A stretch of 64,000 nucleotides of DNA from Populus alba (GCF_005239225.2 NC_133284.1:51182697-51246696); one strand, 5' to 3'; positions 8,146 to 20,284 are shown, counted from the stretch's first letter. The notes: generated by a model not told the origin, from the letters alone. Numbers and translations: made by a program.

Positions 8146-10964
8146 CTTTGTGGACTAAGCTTTGTTTTTGTCTGATGATTGTGTTTTTTTGTTGTGGTTT
8201 GCGTGTTTATTTTTAAATATGCATTTTCTTTATATATTTGTTCATATTTAGTTGTGCGCTTTAATTTTTATACATATTTATCTCATGCATCACATAGTTA
8301 CTTTTTTTAAAGCACACACAAGCTTCAGGTTAGGAGGGGGACTAGCAGCTTACCTTACGACTTTTAGTCAAGGTTTAAGTTTGTGTAAACCCCAACTCTT
8401 CGTTGAGTGCTTAGACTGGTAATGGTTGGTACACGTACCATCTCATTGCCTACAAGCCCCCATATTGCCTCCACGAGGGCGATCACTGGGACAACGAGAG
8501 TCCCTTTTTTTAGAGACCAAATAGTAAACCTACCTTTTGTCTCACTTAAAAAGATTAAAAACCAGCCTTTAGGATGTATGCTCCGTATACATTGTTTTGC
8601 ATCCGAGCAAGCCCTTCTTGAAAGCATCTTGAACTCCAGACTTTTGGTTGACACAATAACCGTCGCTCAGAAAATTTTCATTGTAGAGTTTGTGCAAGAA
8701 TCAAGATTCTTGTTTCATCATACAAGATTTGCGACCATATGTCACCCCTCGAAGGGCGAGTTTGTCATATAGATTACATGTTCATACATTTAACATGCAT
8801 ACATGTCAGATTGAAATATAGGTCAAAAAAAAAAATCTACAACACCCGACTTCGAGCAAGAAACATGGAAGATGAAGAGCGTGCTCAACGTGATGCCTAT
8901 TTGCACGAAGAGTTGGAGTCTCTGAACAAAAGCTTGACTCACCTCTAGCTTACTCGAGCATATATGGAGAAATGCCTCTGGTGAAGGTCCTTCCAATTGA
9001 CCTATCATTTTTGTTCAAGCCCAACAAAGACTCAACCTGAAGACATTGAGGGCCCACATGATCAAGAGCCTCAACACAATTTGAAGGGAAATTGCATCAC
9101 CGTTGCAGAATGGAGCCTGTTCTTTCTCTGCCAAAATAACCACCTCAGTTTGATCATGTCTCCGAAAAACTTGATTTTTTTGTTTCAACCTATTCTAGTT
9201 TTTGTTGGTAATTTGGCTAAAAAATTCCACAAGACTTTCCTTGTCCACTGAGCCTTTCTTGTTAATAAAAATCATGTGTTTTGCTGTTGTTCATCACATG
9301 CCTTCATTTTTGTTGTTTCATGCAAATAACACATTGAGCATAACCTTTAAGCATGAAACCATCACGCCCAAAATCTTGTGGTGCATTTCCCTTTTCTTCC
9401 AAAACTATGCATGATCGCATGTGAGGATTTTTGGGAATTCAAAGTTTAGTACAAAACAGAAATCATGTTGACGTTTGTCCGAAACAAACGAGTTCTGGAA
9501 ATTCAGGTGATTCCTTAGAGAGGTAATCATACACCTAGAAAAAAAACCAAAAAAAAAAAAAAAGTGACTCCAAAAGCTGGGTTTTATTTGCATGAATAAA
9601 TCACATTGCATACTCGCATGAAAGCAAGGCTTACCGATCCTAAATGCATGCATTTGAGATGAAGAAAGGCTATCTTTGATAATCCTTTCACAAAGTTGAA
9701 ATATATCATTTGCAGTCCCCTTTTGAGCCTAATACATTTTCTTGAAAAAATAACCCTGGCTAGGATCACACCCCTACACTGGGGGGCAAGTGCAAAAAAT
9801 CCATAATGATTGAAAGTGCCCAAATAACTCTTGGGGGCATAAAAAAGTCTTCAACAATGAAAGTGCCCAAACAATACTGGGGGGCATAAAAGAAAATTCT
9901 CAATCATCAAAGGCGCCCATACAAAGCTAGGGGGGCATGAAGAAAAATCCAAAGGATCCAAAAATTTTGAGCAAAAAAACAAAGCAAATGCAATGATGCT
10001 CAAAATCAAATGAAGAAAACAAAAACAAAGAGAGAGCCCAAGCCCAATACTGGGGGGCACCGTGGACCATTTTACAAATCAATTCTAAGGTCCAAAAATG
10101 TATGAACAAAAGAGTTTGAGATATAAGCACTTGTGATCCTTAGTCTTAAAGTCCCTTAAACACCTTTTGAGCCTGCAACATATCCTTTTCTTTGTAACCA
10201 ATAACTAAAGCCTACATTACGCACCTGATAAAGCCCTTTTTGATCAAAGGCAAGCAATCTGGATCGGTATGCAGTGCTTTCTCGCGCAAGTCAAATCATT
10301 ATTCATACAAATAAAATAAATGCTTTGAATCAATTCGGTTCTCAATAACCCTCAAATTGAAATTTAAACCTTTTGTGACCAACCAGATGTCACCTTCATC
10401 TTTAACCAAAAGCAAAAATCACTTCAAGAAACTTGTCCGTAGGAATCACTTGAATTTTTGAGAACAAGTTTATTTTGAACCAATGTCAAAATAATTTTTG
10501 TGATTGGAATAATTTGGAAGTTCCAAAAATTTTGCATGAAAACATTTCATTGTACAAAAAACCCAAACTTACTTTCACATATCATCACCCTAAACTAAAC
10601 CCAAGTTGAACACTTGGGGGGCATGATCAAGCTGGGGGGCAATCAAAAACACATGGTAGGGCTGGCTCCATGATTCCTTTTCTAAGAAAAATGTCGGGCA
10701 AAATTGGTAACTCTTGAGATAAAGGGTGAAGGACAAAGATGTATGATGATATCAAACCCTTCCCAGAGGTCAAGATCACAATATGTAACATGAGTAAGCA
10801 GAAGTGGAAAAGCCATCGAAGTTTACTACCAACACTACAACTTTTGAGAGAAAAAAAGACACCATGAAGAAATGGGGGCCTATATTTCTCAGGTAAGTAT
10901 ACATGCATATCAATCATAATGCATTTGCTTTTCAACATTGACAAATCATTGTTTCAACATCATC
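8146..10964 (+). mobile_element. Non-coding internal region of the composite element
   Basis: No gag, protease or polymerase is recognisable on either strand. The first part (about 8330-8720) is strongly similar to 24005-24440 of another Tat-like element, and 9190-10950 is similar to 59511-60950. Around 9778-9940 short units of about 50 bp ending in CTGGGGGGCA repeat four to five times. Conservation of non-coding sequence between elements suggests cis-acting roles such as RNA packaging. That is inference. Confidence 0.7.
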
Positions 10965-12320
10965 TCTTTCGGTAGTGCGTTTTCTAACCCTACCTCCTTT
11001 TGAGTGCGCCTTTGAGCCCTCACCTCCATTTTGAGTGCGCCTTTGAGCCCTCATCCCTTTGGTAGTGCGTTTTCTAACCCTACCTCTGTTTGAGTGCGCC
11101 TTTGAGCCCTCACCTCCATTTTGAGTGCGCCTTTGAGCCCTCATCCCTTGGGTAGTGCGTTTTCTAACCCTACCTCCGTTTGAGTGCGCCTTTGAGCCCT
11201 CACCTCCTTTTGAGTGCGCCTTTGAGCCCTCACCTCCATTTTGAGTGCGCCTTTGAGCCCTCATCCCTTGGGTAGTGCGTTTTCTAACCCTACCTCCTTT
11301 TGAGTGCGCCTTTGAGCCCTCACCTCCATTTTGAGTGCGCCTTTGAGCCCTCATCCCTTTGGTAGTGCGTTTTCTAACCCTACCTCCGTTTGAGTGCGCC
11401 TTTGAGCCCTCACCTCCATTTTGAGTGCGCCTTTGAGCCCTCATCCCTTGGGTAGTGCGTTTTCTAACCCTACCTCCGTTTGAGTGTGCCTTTGAGCCCT
11501 CACCTCCATTTTGAGTGCGCCTTTGAGCCCTCATCCCTTGGGTAGTGCGTTTTCTAACCCTACCTCCTTTTGAGTGCGCCTTTGAGCCCTCACCTCCATT
11601 TTGAGTGCGCCTTTGAGCCCTCATCCCTTTGGTAGTGCGTTTTCTAACCCTACCTCCGTTTGAGTGCGCCTTTGAGCCCTCACCTCCATTTTGAGTGCGC
11701 CTTTGAGCCCTTATCCCTTAGGTAGTGTGTTTTCTAACCCTACCTCCGTTTGAGTGCGCCTTTGAGCCCTCACCTTCATTTTGAGTGCGCCTTTGAGCCC
11801 TCATCCTTAGGTAGTGCGTTTTCTAACCCTACCTCCTTTTGAGTGCGCCTTCGAGCCCTCACCTCCATTTTGAGTGCGCCTTTGAGCCCTCATCCCTTGG
11901 GTAGTGCGTTTTATAACCCTACCTCCATTTTGAGTGCGCCTTTGAGCCCTCACCTCCATTTTGAGTGCGCCTTTGAGCCCTCATCCCTTTGGTAGTGCGT
12001 TTTCTAACCCTACCTCCGTTTGAGTGCGCCTTTGAGCCCTCACCTCCATTTTGAGTGCGCCTTTGAGCCCTCATCCCTTTGGTAGTGCGTTTTCTAACCC
12101 TACCTCCTTTTGAGTGCGCCTTTGAGCCCTTACTTCCATTTTGAGTGCGCCTTTGAGCCCTTATCCCTTAGGTAGTGCGTTTTCTAACCCTACCTCCTTT
12201 TAAGTGTGCCTTTGAGCCCTCAACTCATTCCAAGTGTGCCTTTGAGCCACCACCAGTCAGGTAGAGCGTTTTGTAACCCTATCTCCTTTTGAGTGCGCCT
12301 TTGAGCCCTCACCAACATTT
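10965..12320 (+). repeat. 90-bp tandem array built from three 30-bp monomers
   Basis: About 14 copies of a 90-bp higher-order unit. Each is composed of three related 30-bp monomers: GTAGTGCGTTTTCTAACCCT, GAGTGCGCCTTTGAGCCCTC followed by ACCTCCATTT, and the same followed by ATCCCTTK. One unit near 11190-11270 carries an extra 30-bp monomer, making 120 bp. Units near the 3' end diverge. A degenerate version lies at about 60980-61830. Hypervariable tandem repeats close to the 3' end are known in Tat/Ogre-type elements. Confidence 0.9.
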
Positions 12321-12324
12321 TTCT

Positions 12325-12551
12325 GGGTAGGTCACCCATTACAATGCGACCAATTCTCCATGTTTTATATCTGGGTAGGTCACCCATTACAATGAGACCA
12401 CACTTCACATTCTTTCCTTTTTTTCGGGTTAAAAGGGATTGGCGAAAGGAATCTCAGTTTAGCCCAACCATACACAGGACTTTGGGTCCGGTTGAAGTTT
12501 TAGGTCAATCAAATTTTGAGACGACCAGTTTCGGAAGACCAATGTTTTTTT
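12325..12551 (+). repeat. Two GGTAGGTCACCCATTACAATG units and 3' spacer
   Basis: Two copies (about 12328 and 12375) of the repeat that forms the large array at 29275-30648 and degenerate units at 61855-62345. They are followed by unique-looking spacer up to the hairpin. Confidence 0.7.
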
Positions 12552-12612
12552 CTTTACAACACTTACTATGCACAAATCTTTGCTCCGTAAGCATTGTAAA
12601 GAGGGGGGCAAC
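12552..12612 (+). promoter_or_regulatory. Stem-loop plus polypurine tract before LTR3
   Basis: Arms CTTTACAACACTTAC (12552-12566) and GTAAGCATTGTAAAG (12587-12601) pair at 13 of 15 positions. The polypurine tract AAAGAGGGGGGCAAC follows and LTR3 begins at 12613. The same arrangement recurs at 62470-62540. Confidence 0.7.
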
Positions 12613-14300
12613 TGTTGTAACCCATTTTTGGGTCCCCATAAAAAAATACAAAAATACAAAAAAAAAAAAAAAGCTCAAAACAGTGCCGTTTTGAACGGCA
12701 CTGTTCCCCTTCCTTCCCCACCGAGCATACAGTAGGAAAAAAGGGAAAAGAATGCATATTTAATGACGCCGGTCCCTCTAGCCCACCGACCGAAGACATT
12801 GGCCGACCACCTACCGCACCGCCGAAACTGAGGGAGGCACGCCTGGACAGCCGCACCCGACCAGCCGCCGTATGACCCGTTCCTTGGCTCCACAATGAAA
12901 AAAACATGCTCACGGGCTCTATAAATAGAGGAGGAACAGCAGAAGAAAGGAGGGGGAAGAGAAGAGGAAGGGGGAGGGGAGAGAGGGAACAGAAGAGGTA
13001 ACAGAAGGGAGAATAGAGTGAGAAGAAGAGAGAGAAGGCAGAGAAGAAGAAGGGAAGAGGCAGAGAAGAAAACGGGAAAAAACAGAGGAGAGAGAGAGAA
13101 GGAAAACCGCCGGCCACCGCGAACCGCCAGCGCCGCCGCCACCACCCCTGCTGCATCAGCTGCTGCCAGCATCAAACACAGCTCCAGGTAACGTCCTACC
13201 TTTCCCGTCATTTTTTTTACTTCAGTTCATGCAGAACGTTTACGTTCTGCAGAATTAATTAGCTAGTTACTGTGCTGTGCACAGTAACTAGCTAATTAAT
13301 TCACATTACTGTGTGCACAGTAACCCCCGGTTACTGTGCATTGCTAAATTAATTCTGTGGTCACTGTGTGTACAGTATCCCCGGGTTACTATGTGCACAG
13401 TGACCAGCCCACTCTTTTGGGCCAGGTTCGGCCCAACCCATATATTTGGGACTGATCCGGCCCATTTCAAAGAAAAAAAAATCAAAAATATTGTGTTCAG
13501 TATTTTATAATTTTTTAGTGTAATTTTTATGTCATTTCGATTAATATTTGTGGTATTTTTTTTTATGTTGTTAAAAATACAAAAATCTGATTTTTAAATA
13601 CCCGGTTTTCGTCAAAAACTTCCACAAAAATACAAAAAAATTAAAAAAAAGGAGAAAAAAATATTTTTTTGCATACGGCCAAGTGTCTCAAAGCTAAAAA
13701 TTCATATTGTATTTTTCATACACCAAAAAAATATTTTAGCATGCATTTTGGCTTTAATAACCAGTTTATTAAAGTCAAGAGAATATTGGCCAATATTTCA
13801 AAAACAACAAAAATTTTATTTTGTTTGTCTCTTAGTATCCGGGGTATGACTTTACACGTAATGCATATTCCGGATATTTAATTCTTTTTTTGGATAATAA
13901 AACCTGGAGTATGACATTACACGTAATGCGTATTCCGGATATTTAATTCTTTTTTTTTTGGACAATAGAACCCGGGGTATGACATTACATGTAATGCATA
14001 TTTTGGACAATAGGAAACCACAACATGACTTAGATTTTATTAGACAAAACAATGCAGCCTATCTTAGGTAGGGCGTAGTTGGGGTGCTAATACCTTCCCT
14101 TTACGCAACCAGTCTCCGTGCCCGATCTCTAAAGACCAGTTAAGGTTCCTAGTAACCAGAATACTAGGTGGCGACTCCCAGTCCATATTTTCACATGTAG
14201 AGACAAGAATTCCTTGTCTCTCCCTTTTTGCCAGGAATAAATATTCTGATTTTTTTTCCTTGAGGGTGGACGATCGCCGCGCCGCCGCACACATGCGACA
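12613..14300 (+). mobile_element. LTR3 (3' LTR) of the composite element
   Basis: TGTTGTAACCC to ATGCGACA, nearly identical to LTR2 along its whole length. It shares the LTR2 variants CGTGCCCG and ACACATGCGACA rather than the LTR1 versions, right to the end. TATA box at 12920-12927, donor at 13187/13188, three 54-bp repeats around 13845-14005, primer-site-like TGGCGACTCC at 14169-14178. It is followed directly by the GACCC duplication. Confidence 0.9.
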
Positions 14301-15900
14301 GACCCCATCGTTTGAGCCTTTGATTTCACCCCAAGTGAAAGTGGAGGCATCTCTTGTCCGACCTTATAAACCAGAAAGGAAGCCTTTACCGAGTGATCTT
14401 AAGTATGCATTTCTAGGGGAAGATGAATCATATCCTATTGTGATTTCATCAAAACTTAGCATAGAGCAGGAACAAGAACTTTTGAGAGTGGTGAGAAAAC
14501 ACAAGAAAGCAATTGGGTGGACAATCACTGACTTGAAAGGAATTAGCCCTCTTTTATGTACACATAGAATTTATCTTGAAGAAGAGGCTAAATCTGTGAG
14601 GCAAATGCAAAGACGACTGAACCCAAACATGAAGGAAGTAGTGAGAGGTGAAGTGCTTAAACTGCTTGATGCGGGTATCATTTACCCCATTGCAAACTCA
14701 AAATGGGTTAGTCCAACCCAAGTTGTCCCTAAAAAATCTGGAGTCACGGTAGTGAAGAATGAAAATAATGAGCTAGTACCAACTAGAATCCAAACTGGAT
14801 GGCGTTTGTGCATTGATTATCGTAAGTTGAACATGGTGACTAGGAAGGACCATTTTCCGCTTCCATTTTTAGACCAAGTGCTTGAAAGAGTAGCCGGAAG
14901 AGCTTTCTATTGTTTTCTTGATGGATACTCAGGTTACAACCAAATTGAGATTTCTTTAGAAGACCAAGAAAAAACCACTTTCACTTGTCCTTTTGGTAAC
15001 CTATGCTTATAGAAGGAATGCCTTTTGGCTTGTGTAATGCACCAGCCACTTTTCAAAGGTGTATGATGAGTATCTTTAGTGACATGGTGGAAATTTTTTT
15101 GGAAGTTTTCATGGATGATTTTTCAGTTTATGGGGATTCTTATGAGTTGTGTCTAATGCATTTAGAAAAAGTTCTTGAAAGATGTGAAGAGAGCAATCTT
15201 GTACTTAATTGGGAGAAGTGTCATTTTATGGTGACACATGGCATTGTCTTAGGTCACATTGTCTCTTCAAAAGGGATAGAGGTGGATAAGTCAAAAGTTG
15301 AAGTCATTCAAAAATTACCTGCCCCTAGGACTGTGAAAGATGTGAGATCCTTTTTAGGACACGCTGGTTTTTACCGAAGATTCATTCATTCTTTTAGTAC
15401 CATTGCCAAACCATTGTGTAACTTGTTGTCACAAGATGTCCAATTTGATTGGACATCAAAATGTCAAGAAGCTTTTGAAAATCTTAAAGGGTTGTTGACC
15501 ACTGCACCAATCATGCAAGCTCTTGATTGGTCTTTACCATTTGAACTGATGTGTGATGCTAGTGATTTTGCGGTAGGGGCTGTTTTAGGGCAAAGAAAAG
15601 ATAAGAAGCCTCATGTCGTTTATTATGCTAGCAAGACTTTGAATGATGCTCAATTGAATTACACTACAACCGAAAAAGAACTCTTAGCTGTGGTCTTTGC
15701 ATTAGACAAGTTTAGGTCTTATTTGGTTGGATCTCTTGTTATTGTTTTCACTAATCATGCAGCATTGAAATACTTGCTCACAAAACAGGATGCCAAGCCA
15801 CGTTTGATTCGATGGATCCTCCTACTCCAAGAGTTTAACCTTGAAATTTGAGATAAAAAGGGAGTAGAGAATGTAGTGGCTGATCATTTGTCCCGTCTTT
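14301..15900 (+). pseudogene. Athila-like reverse transcriptase-RNase H (broken)
   Basis: Continues the pol gene interrupted at 3966. The RT domain holds WRLCIDYRKLN (about 14800), FLDGYSGYNQI (about 14917) and the catalytic FMDD (15108-15119). RNase H follows, with [13 protein letters not shown] (about 15550) and [15 protein letters not shown]. Breaks seen are one extra base near 15000-15003, a second near 15014-15017 so that frame is lost between the RT subdomains, and a TGA at 15849-15851 that looks like a CGA-to-TGA transition. In RNase H the expected TDH catalytic motif reads TNH (15750-15758), removing a conserved Asp. The element is inactive. Confidence 0.88.
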
Positions 15901-16051
15901 CAAGCTATGAGACCATAACTGATGAATCTCCAATAAATGGAATTTCTTTGTTGATGAAAATTTATTTTGTGCAGGTACTGTTTCCTACATTGGCTCTCCA
16001 TGGTATGCTGACATAGCAAATTACCTAGCCACAAGTCAGATTCCTTCTCAT
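15901..16051 (+). pseudogene. Athila-like pol, start of the integrase spacer
   Basis: After RNase H the sequence reads in shifted frames toward PWYADIANYLAT just before the gap, a stretch characteristic of the RNase H-integrase linker in this family. The integrase itself would lie in the unsequenced gap. Confidence 0.6.
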
Positions 16052-16551
16052 NNNNNNNNNNNNNNNNNNNNNNNNNNNNNNNNNNNNNNNNNNNNNNNNN
16101 NNNNNNNNNNNNNNNNNNNNNNNNNNNNNNNNNNNNNNNNNNNNNNNNNNNNNNNNNNNNNNNNNNNNNNNNNNNNNNNNNNNNNNNNNNNNNNNNNNNN
16201 NNNNNNNNNNNNNNNNNNNNNNNNNNNNNNNNNNNNNNNNNNNNNNNNNNNNNNNNNNNNNNNNNNNNNNNNNNNNNNNNNNNNNNNNNNNNNNNNNNNN
16301 NNNNNNNNNNNNNNNNNNNNNNNNNNNNNNNNNNNNNNNNNNNNNNNNNNNNNNNNNNNNNNNNNNNNNNNNNNNNNNNNNNNNNNNNNNNNNNNNNNNN
16401 NNNNNNNNNNNNNNNNNNNNNNNNNNNNNNNNNNNNNNNNNNNNNNNNNNNNNNNNNNNNNNNNNNNNNNNNNNNNNNNNNNNNNNNNNNNNNNNNNNNN
16501 NNNNNNNNNNNNNNNNNNNNNNNNNNNNNNNNNNNNNNNNNNNNNNNNNNN
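16052..16551. other. Assembly gap (500 N)
   Basis: Exactly 500 N, the usual placeholder for a gap of unknown size. The Athila element enters it but does not emerge on the other side, so true linkage across it should be treated with caution. Confidence 0.98.
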
Positions 16552-17869
16552 CTGCACATGGAACCTCTTAACCCCTAAGGCTGTTATAGTGTCATTATTA
16601 TTTTCTCGATAGGCAGCAAGAAATAAAGAAAAAACTACAAGAAAAAAAAGCACTTCCCAAATTTCGTTTTGAAGAAATTGTATACAGTACAATAACTAAA
16701 GAACTTGAAATTTTCATTTTGTGGGAAATGCTAAGTTCCGATCTCTGAGAAACAGATGGGATGAGGTATAGAAAAATGAAAGATTATTCTGCTTAATATA
16801 TATAGTCGGAAGATCTAGATAATGGGCATCACATTGAACTAAGAAAAGAAATAATTCTATATCATATTATTTTTTTTTTTTTTGGTTAATAGTCGAAATT
16901 TTATTGAAAGGAAAAAGCTACACCAAGAGCTACGTAGCCTAACTTACATCAGAAGAACAAACAGAGAAAGGGAAGCACAAAAACTGTTTGCATGAAACAG
17001 GGGATAACAATAAAAAGAGAACAGATAAATCAAAAGAAACCAAACTGCTTTCTAATCAATATTTTAGGCAGAAAAAGGATAAATCGATTGTGGATGTCAC
17101 AAAATGTTGTTAGCATAAGCAGCAGCATGATTATAGTTGAGGGCGCTCAACCCTATTCGGATAATGTTTGTTCCAAGCCCGAAAAATTTGAGCCTAGCCT
17201 ATTAAAGTCTTATGAGCTAACCCCCTGGCTAGACTTGCCTCCCAGGCTACAGGCTTGAAATGCGTGTGGGGTCGTATCCCAACGAGTAATATATGTTAAG
17301 TGGATTGAGTGAGAGTAAAAGTATAGGGAAAAGAAAAACGAAATTTATTAAATCTGATAACAAATAAAATAAATTGTAGAAAATACTTAGAAAGCATGAA
17401 ACTTTATTGATCGATAATAGATGTGATTGATAGACCATCAAAACTAATTTAAATAGTCTTCCCTAACTAACTAGGCTAAATAAGAAAGAAAAAAAAGACT
17501 TTACATCCATATATATTCAAAACATTACAGAGACAAGGAAATCATATCCGATATTTGGAATTTTGAAATAGGTTACAATCCGTCAACTTTCAGCTAAATT
17601 CCTTTCATCAGTTTTTTTTTTTATCTTGATCTCGTAAATGCAAGCACTTGATGAATGCTTTGCATTCAGAAATAATTATTGATCGAAAACAGAAAAGAAA
17701 AAACAATAAAAGACTCAATATGAGTTTGGAATGTTAAAGAAAACATAAGGATAATATAAAGAGATGAAACCTGGATATTTATTTTATGAATTAATTTTTA
17801 ATTTTTTTCATTTGTTTGATAACCTAATCAATTTTGATATAGATGAACAAATAACAGTGCTTTGTTGTT
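16552..17869. other. Unassigned A+T-rich sequence; possible LINE 3' tail on minus
   Basis: No gene is recognised. At about 16868-16905 a run of T is followed by GGTTAATAGTCGAAATTTTA. Read on the minus strand this resembles the end of a plant L1-type LINE (AATAAAATTT, then a poly(A) tail). No reverse transcriptase was seen upstream of it, so at most a short 5'-truncated copy is present. Confidence 0.35.
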
Positions 17870-19185
17870 GTCTTATTATTATCTTAAAATAAAAAAAAGA
17901 TGTTTCTTTCAAATAGTATTTTAACAAAATATTTGATTAAACTCCAACATGTAAAATTAAAGTTAATCAATCCTGAAAGATTAAAAGTATTTTTATTGCA
18001 TAAATGACTCGATGTCTATTAAAATGAAATAATAGACGTTGTGGGGGTGACCAATCAAATTTTAAACTCACACATGAAATTGAACAACGCATTATGTATC
18101 TAAGTTTTAGCAGTATGCATAATGACATATAGTAGATTCAGTATTATGGGCTCAATGAATCATGATTTCTTGCAAGTCCAAATCATACTTGGATGGAGTC
18201 AAAATTAATTGGTTTTAACTTATCTTTCTTGAAATGAGAAAATATCATTTTTTGTTTATTTCCTTTGTCATAACCTATTTTTGGGTTATTCCCCTAAATT
18301 AACTTCTTTTTTTTTTCCAAAACAAAATAAAAAAATAAAAATAAAAAACTGGCAACATGAAAAAAGCAAATCGAAGAGGATCTTAAACATAAGGGAAAAT
18401 TAAGTTGCAAATTTTGGATAAAATTCAAAGCCTAATTGTACCCATAAATACCTAAGACTAAAGAAACAATCCAGATTTAAGGTTAAATTAAATGATTATT
18501 GGACGAATCTGCATGGAAATTAAGTCCAAAGGTATAACCAAACAATTAAACAATGCAACTTACCTTAAATATGGCGTATTGGGGTGATAATACATTCCCT
18601 TTACACAACCAATCCCGTGCCCGATCTCTAAGACTAGTTAGGGTTCCTAGTGAGCATGATGAAATATTTCTTTTAAAAAAAAACTACGACATGGATCACA
18701 CCCTACATTAGGGCAAACAAGGGATTTTTAATTGAAAAGATGAAGACAATATTTAGATTTTAATGGTAAAGGGAATGTTAAGAACGAAATCCCAACAATT
18801 GAGAATGGATAAAAGTGAAAAAAATCATTGACTAGGGGGCATCTAAGAAAACTTTTAAGAAATGCTATATTAAAGGCCAAAGGTGAAAAAATTGTCTGCA
18901 TTTAAAAGGTAAGTCGAGGTTAAAGATAGGAAAATGTCTATCAAGTCTAGGAAGGGCATTAGACGGTTTTTAATTGATGAAATGCACAACAAATACCAAA
19001 AGTAAAAAATAAAATAAAATACTGAGCTACAAATATATCTTTTGATAATAATATCTTTCGTGTCTTCAAATGATTAGATTTGTTTATCCATCCAAAAAAA
19101 AGTTGGATTTGGCCTTTTGGTCTTTATTAAGAGAATTTTGATTTTTTAGGTTTAACATGGTTTATATTTATTCTTTTACAAAGAT
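17870..19185 (+). mobile_element. Old Tat-like internal region (left part) with an LTR fragment
   Basis: Non-coding sequence similar to 26350-27200 of the element at 20285-31612, for example the shared ACTCCAACATG and TTAGCAGTATGCATAATGACAT segments. It contains an inserted truncated LTR (about 18270-18660) that starts TGTCATAACC like the 3' LTR at 62541 and ends in the usual terminal module. The region resumes at 31841 after nested insertions. Confidence 0.65.
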
Positions 19186-20284
19186 TGTCATAACCAATTT
19201 TTGACAAAATAAATTCATAAAAAAAAAATGGATGATGAATGAAGAAAAAATTAAGGTTTTGGTCAAGGTAACATAAATTGGAAGTCTTGAGGATTTAATC
19301 AAGATGAAATTATATGTTTGGAAGCCAATTTTGTTAGAAAAGGAAAGATTTGATAAGATTGGAGACTTAATTAAACTTTGAATATGTTTAATTAATGAAT
19401 TATGAGTGTAATTGAAAGAATCTACAAAGTCCGAGGACTCAATTAAACTTTGATTTGGTTTAATTAATGATGTTAGAAGTTTAATTGAAGAATTGATAAG
19501 TTTAGGGGATTTAATTGAACTTATAATTAATTTAATTGATGAAATATTAAAATTCAGGATTGATTTGGGTCAAAATTACGAGAGATTAAAGTTCAAGGAC
19601 TGTTTTGTAAGAGGTCTCGCAATGTAGAGGTTTAAAATTTTTTTTGGCCAGGGGTCCGCTTAAGAAATGTTTAAAGCTTTAGAGGACGAGCTTGGAAAAC
19701 GGCTGCCCAAGTCCAGAAAACGGCGTTGTTTTTCATCTCTGTTCACTGTCTTCTTCCTCTGAAAAACACAGGAAAGCTCCCTGTGGTAAAAAGGACAAAA
19801 ACGCCGATCAAACCACCCAAACGCACGGCAATCTCCAACGACTTCCATGACCGTTTCCTCAGCTTGTTCTCGTCAGTAGCAACTAGCAAGTCATTGAGGA
19901 GGGGAAGAAACCACCACCACCAGTCCAGCAATGATGGGACTGTTGGTGTCCCAATCCGGCCAAAACACAAAGTCTTAAAATTCTATCCTTATCAAGGGAG
20001 GATGAGCAGTCAGAGGGAATGCCTATAAAAGGCACGAACGGGAAAACCCGAAAAAGGGACGAAAAAAGAGTGATAGAAAAAGCTTTTTTTCATAGATACT
20101 AGAGTTAAAAATATCGTTTTTTTTTTTTTTTTTTTTTGGGTTTGTGCAATATTTATCAATGTCCAAGTTGGAAATATTTGTAGGAATTGTTCATTGATGC
20201 CAGAGTCAAGAACATGATAGGAAGAATAAAAAAGAAAAAGGAAAACAAATTCTTAGCAATTTTAGATAAAACTAGCAATATAAT
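19186..20284 (+). mobile_element. Outer solo LTR, 5' part
   Basis: Begins TGTCATAACC; the 5-bp duplication AAGAT precedes it at 19181-19185 and follows the other end at 31841-31845. Holds the U3 palindrome (19717-19732), TATA box TATAAAA (20024-20030) and a long T run (about 20117). It is split at 20284 by a complete element and resumes at 31613. It is related to the solo LTR at 42986. Confidence 0.8.

Larger units (their letters stand above)
3962..14305 (+). mobile_element. Composite Tat/Ogre-like non-autonomous retroelement with three LTRs
   Basis: The 10.3-kb unit 3967-14300 begins TGTTGTAACCC and ends ATGCGACA. It is bounded by a perfect 5-bp target duplication, GACCC, at 3962-3966 and 14301-14305. 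It contains LTR1 (3967-6429), a 14-bp primer-site stub, LTR2 (6444-8124), a primer site, about 4.5 kb of non-coding internal DNA with tandem repeats, a polypurine tract and LTR3 (12613-14300). No gag or pol was found, so it would depend on enzymes supplied in trans. It sits inside the Athila pol gene, whose frame is continuous once the insert and one GACCC are ignored. LTR2 and LTR3 are nearly identical, so the last activity was recent. LTR1 is clearly more diverged and carries the captured gene. Confidence 0.85.

Noticed and set aside
10932..11624. 230-codon minus-strand ORF as a basic repeat protein gene
   Set aside because: It is produced by a 90-bp tandem repeat whose length is a multiple of three, lies antisense in a retroelement, and has no recognisable domain.
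10965..12320. CRISPR-like regular repeats
   Set aside because: The units are contiguous, with related monomers and no unique spacers, in a plant retroelement.
16992..17258. 88-codon ORF after the first gap
   Set aside because: No motif, low-complexity start and no flanking gene structure.
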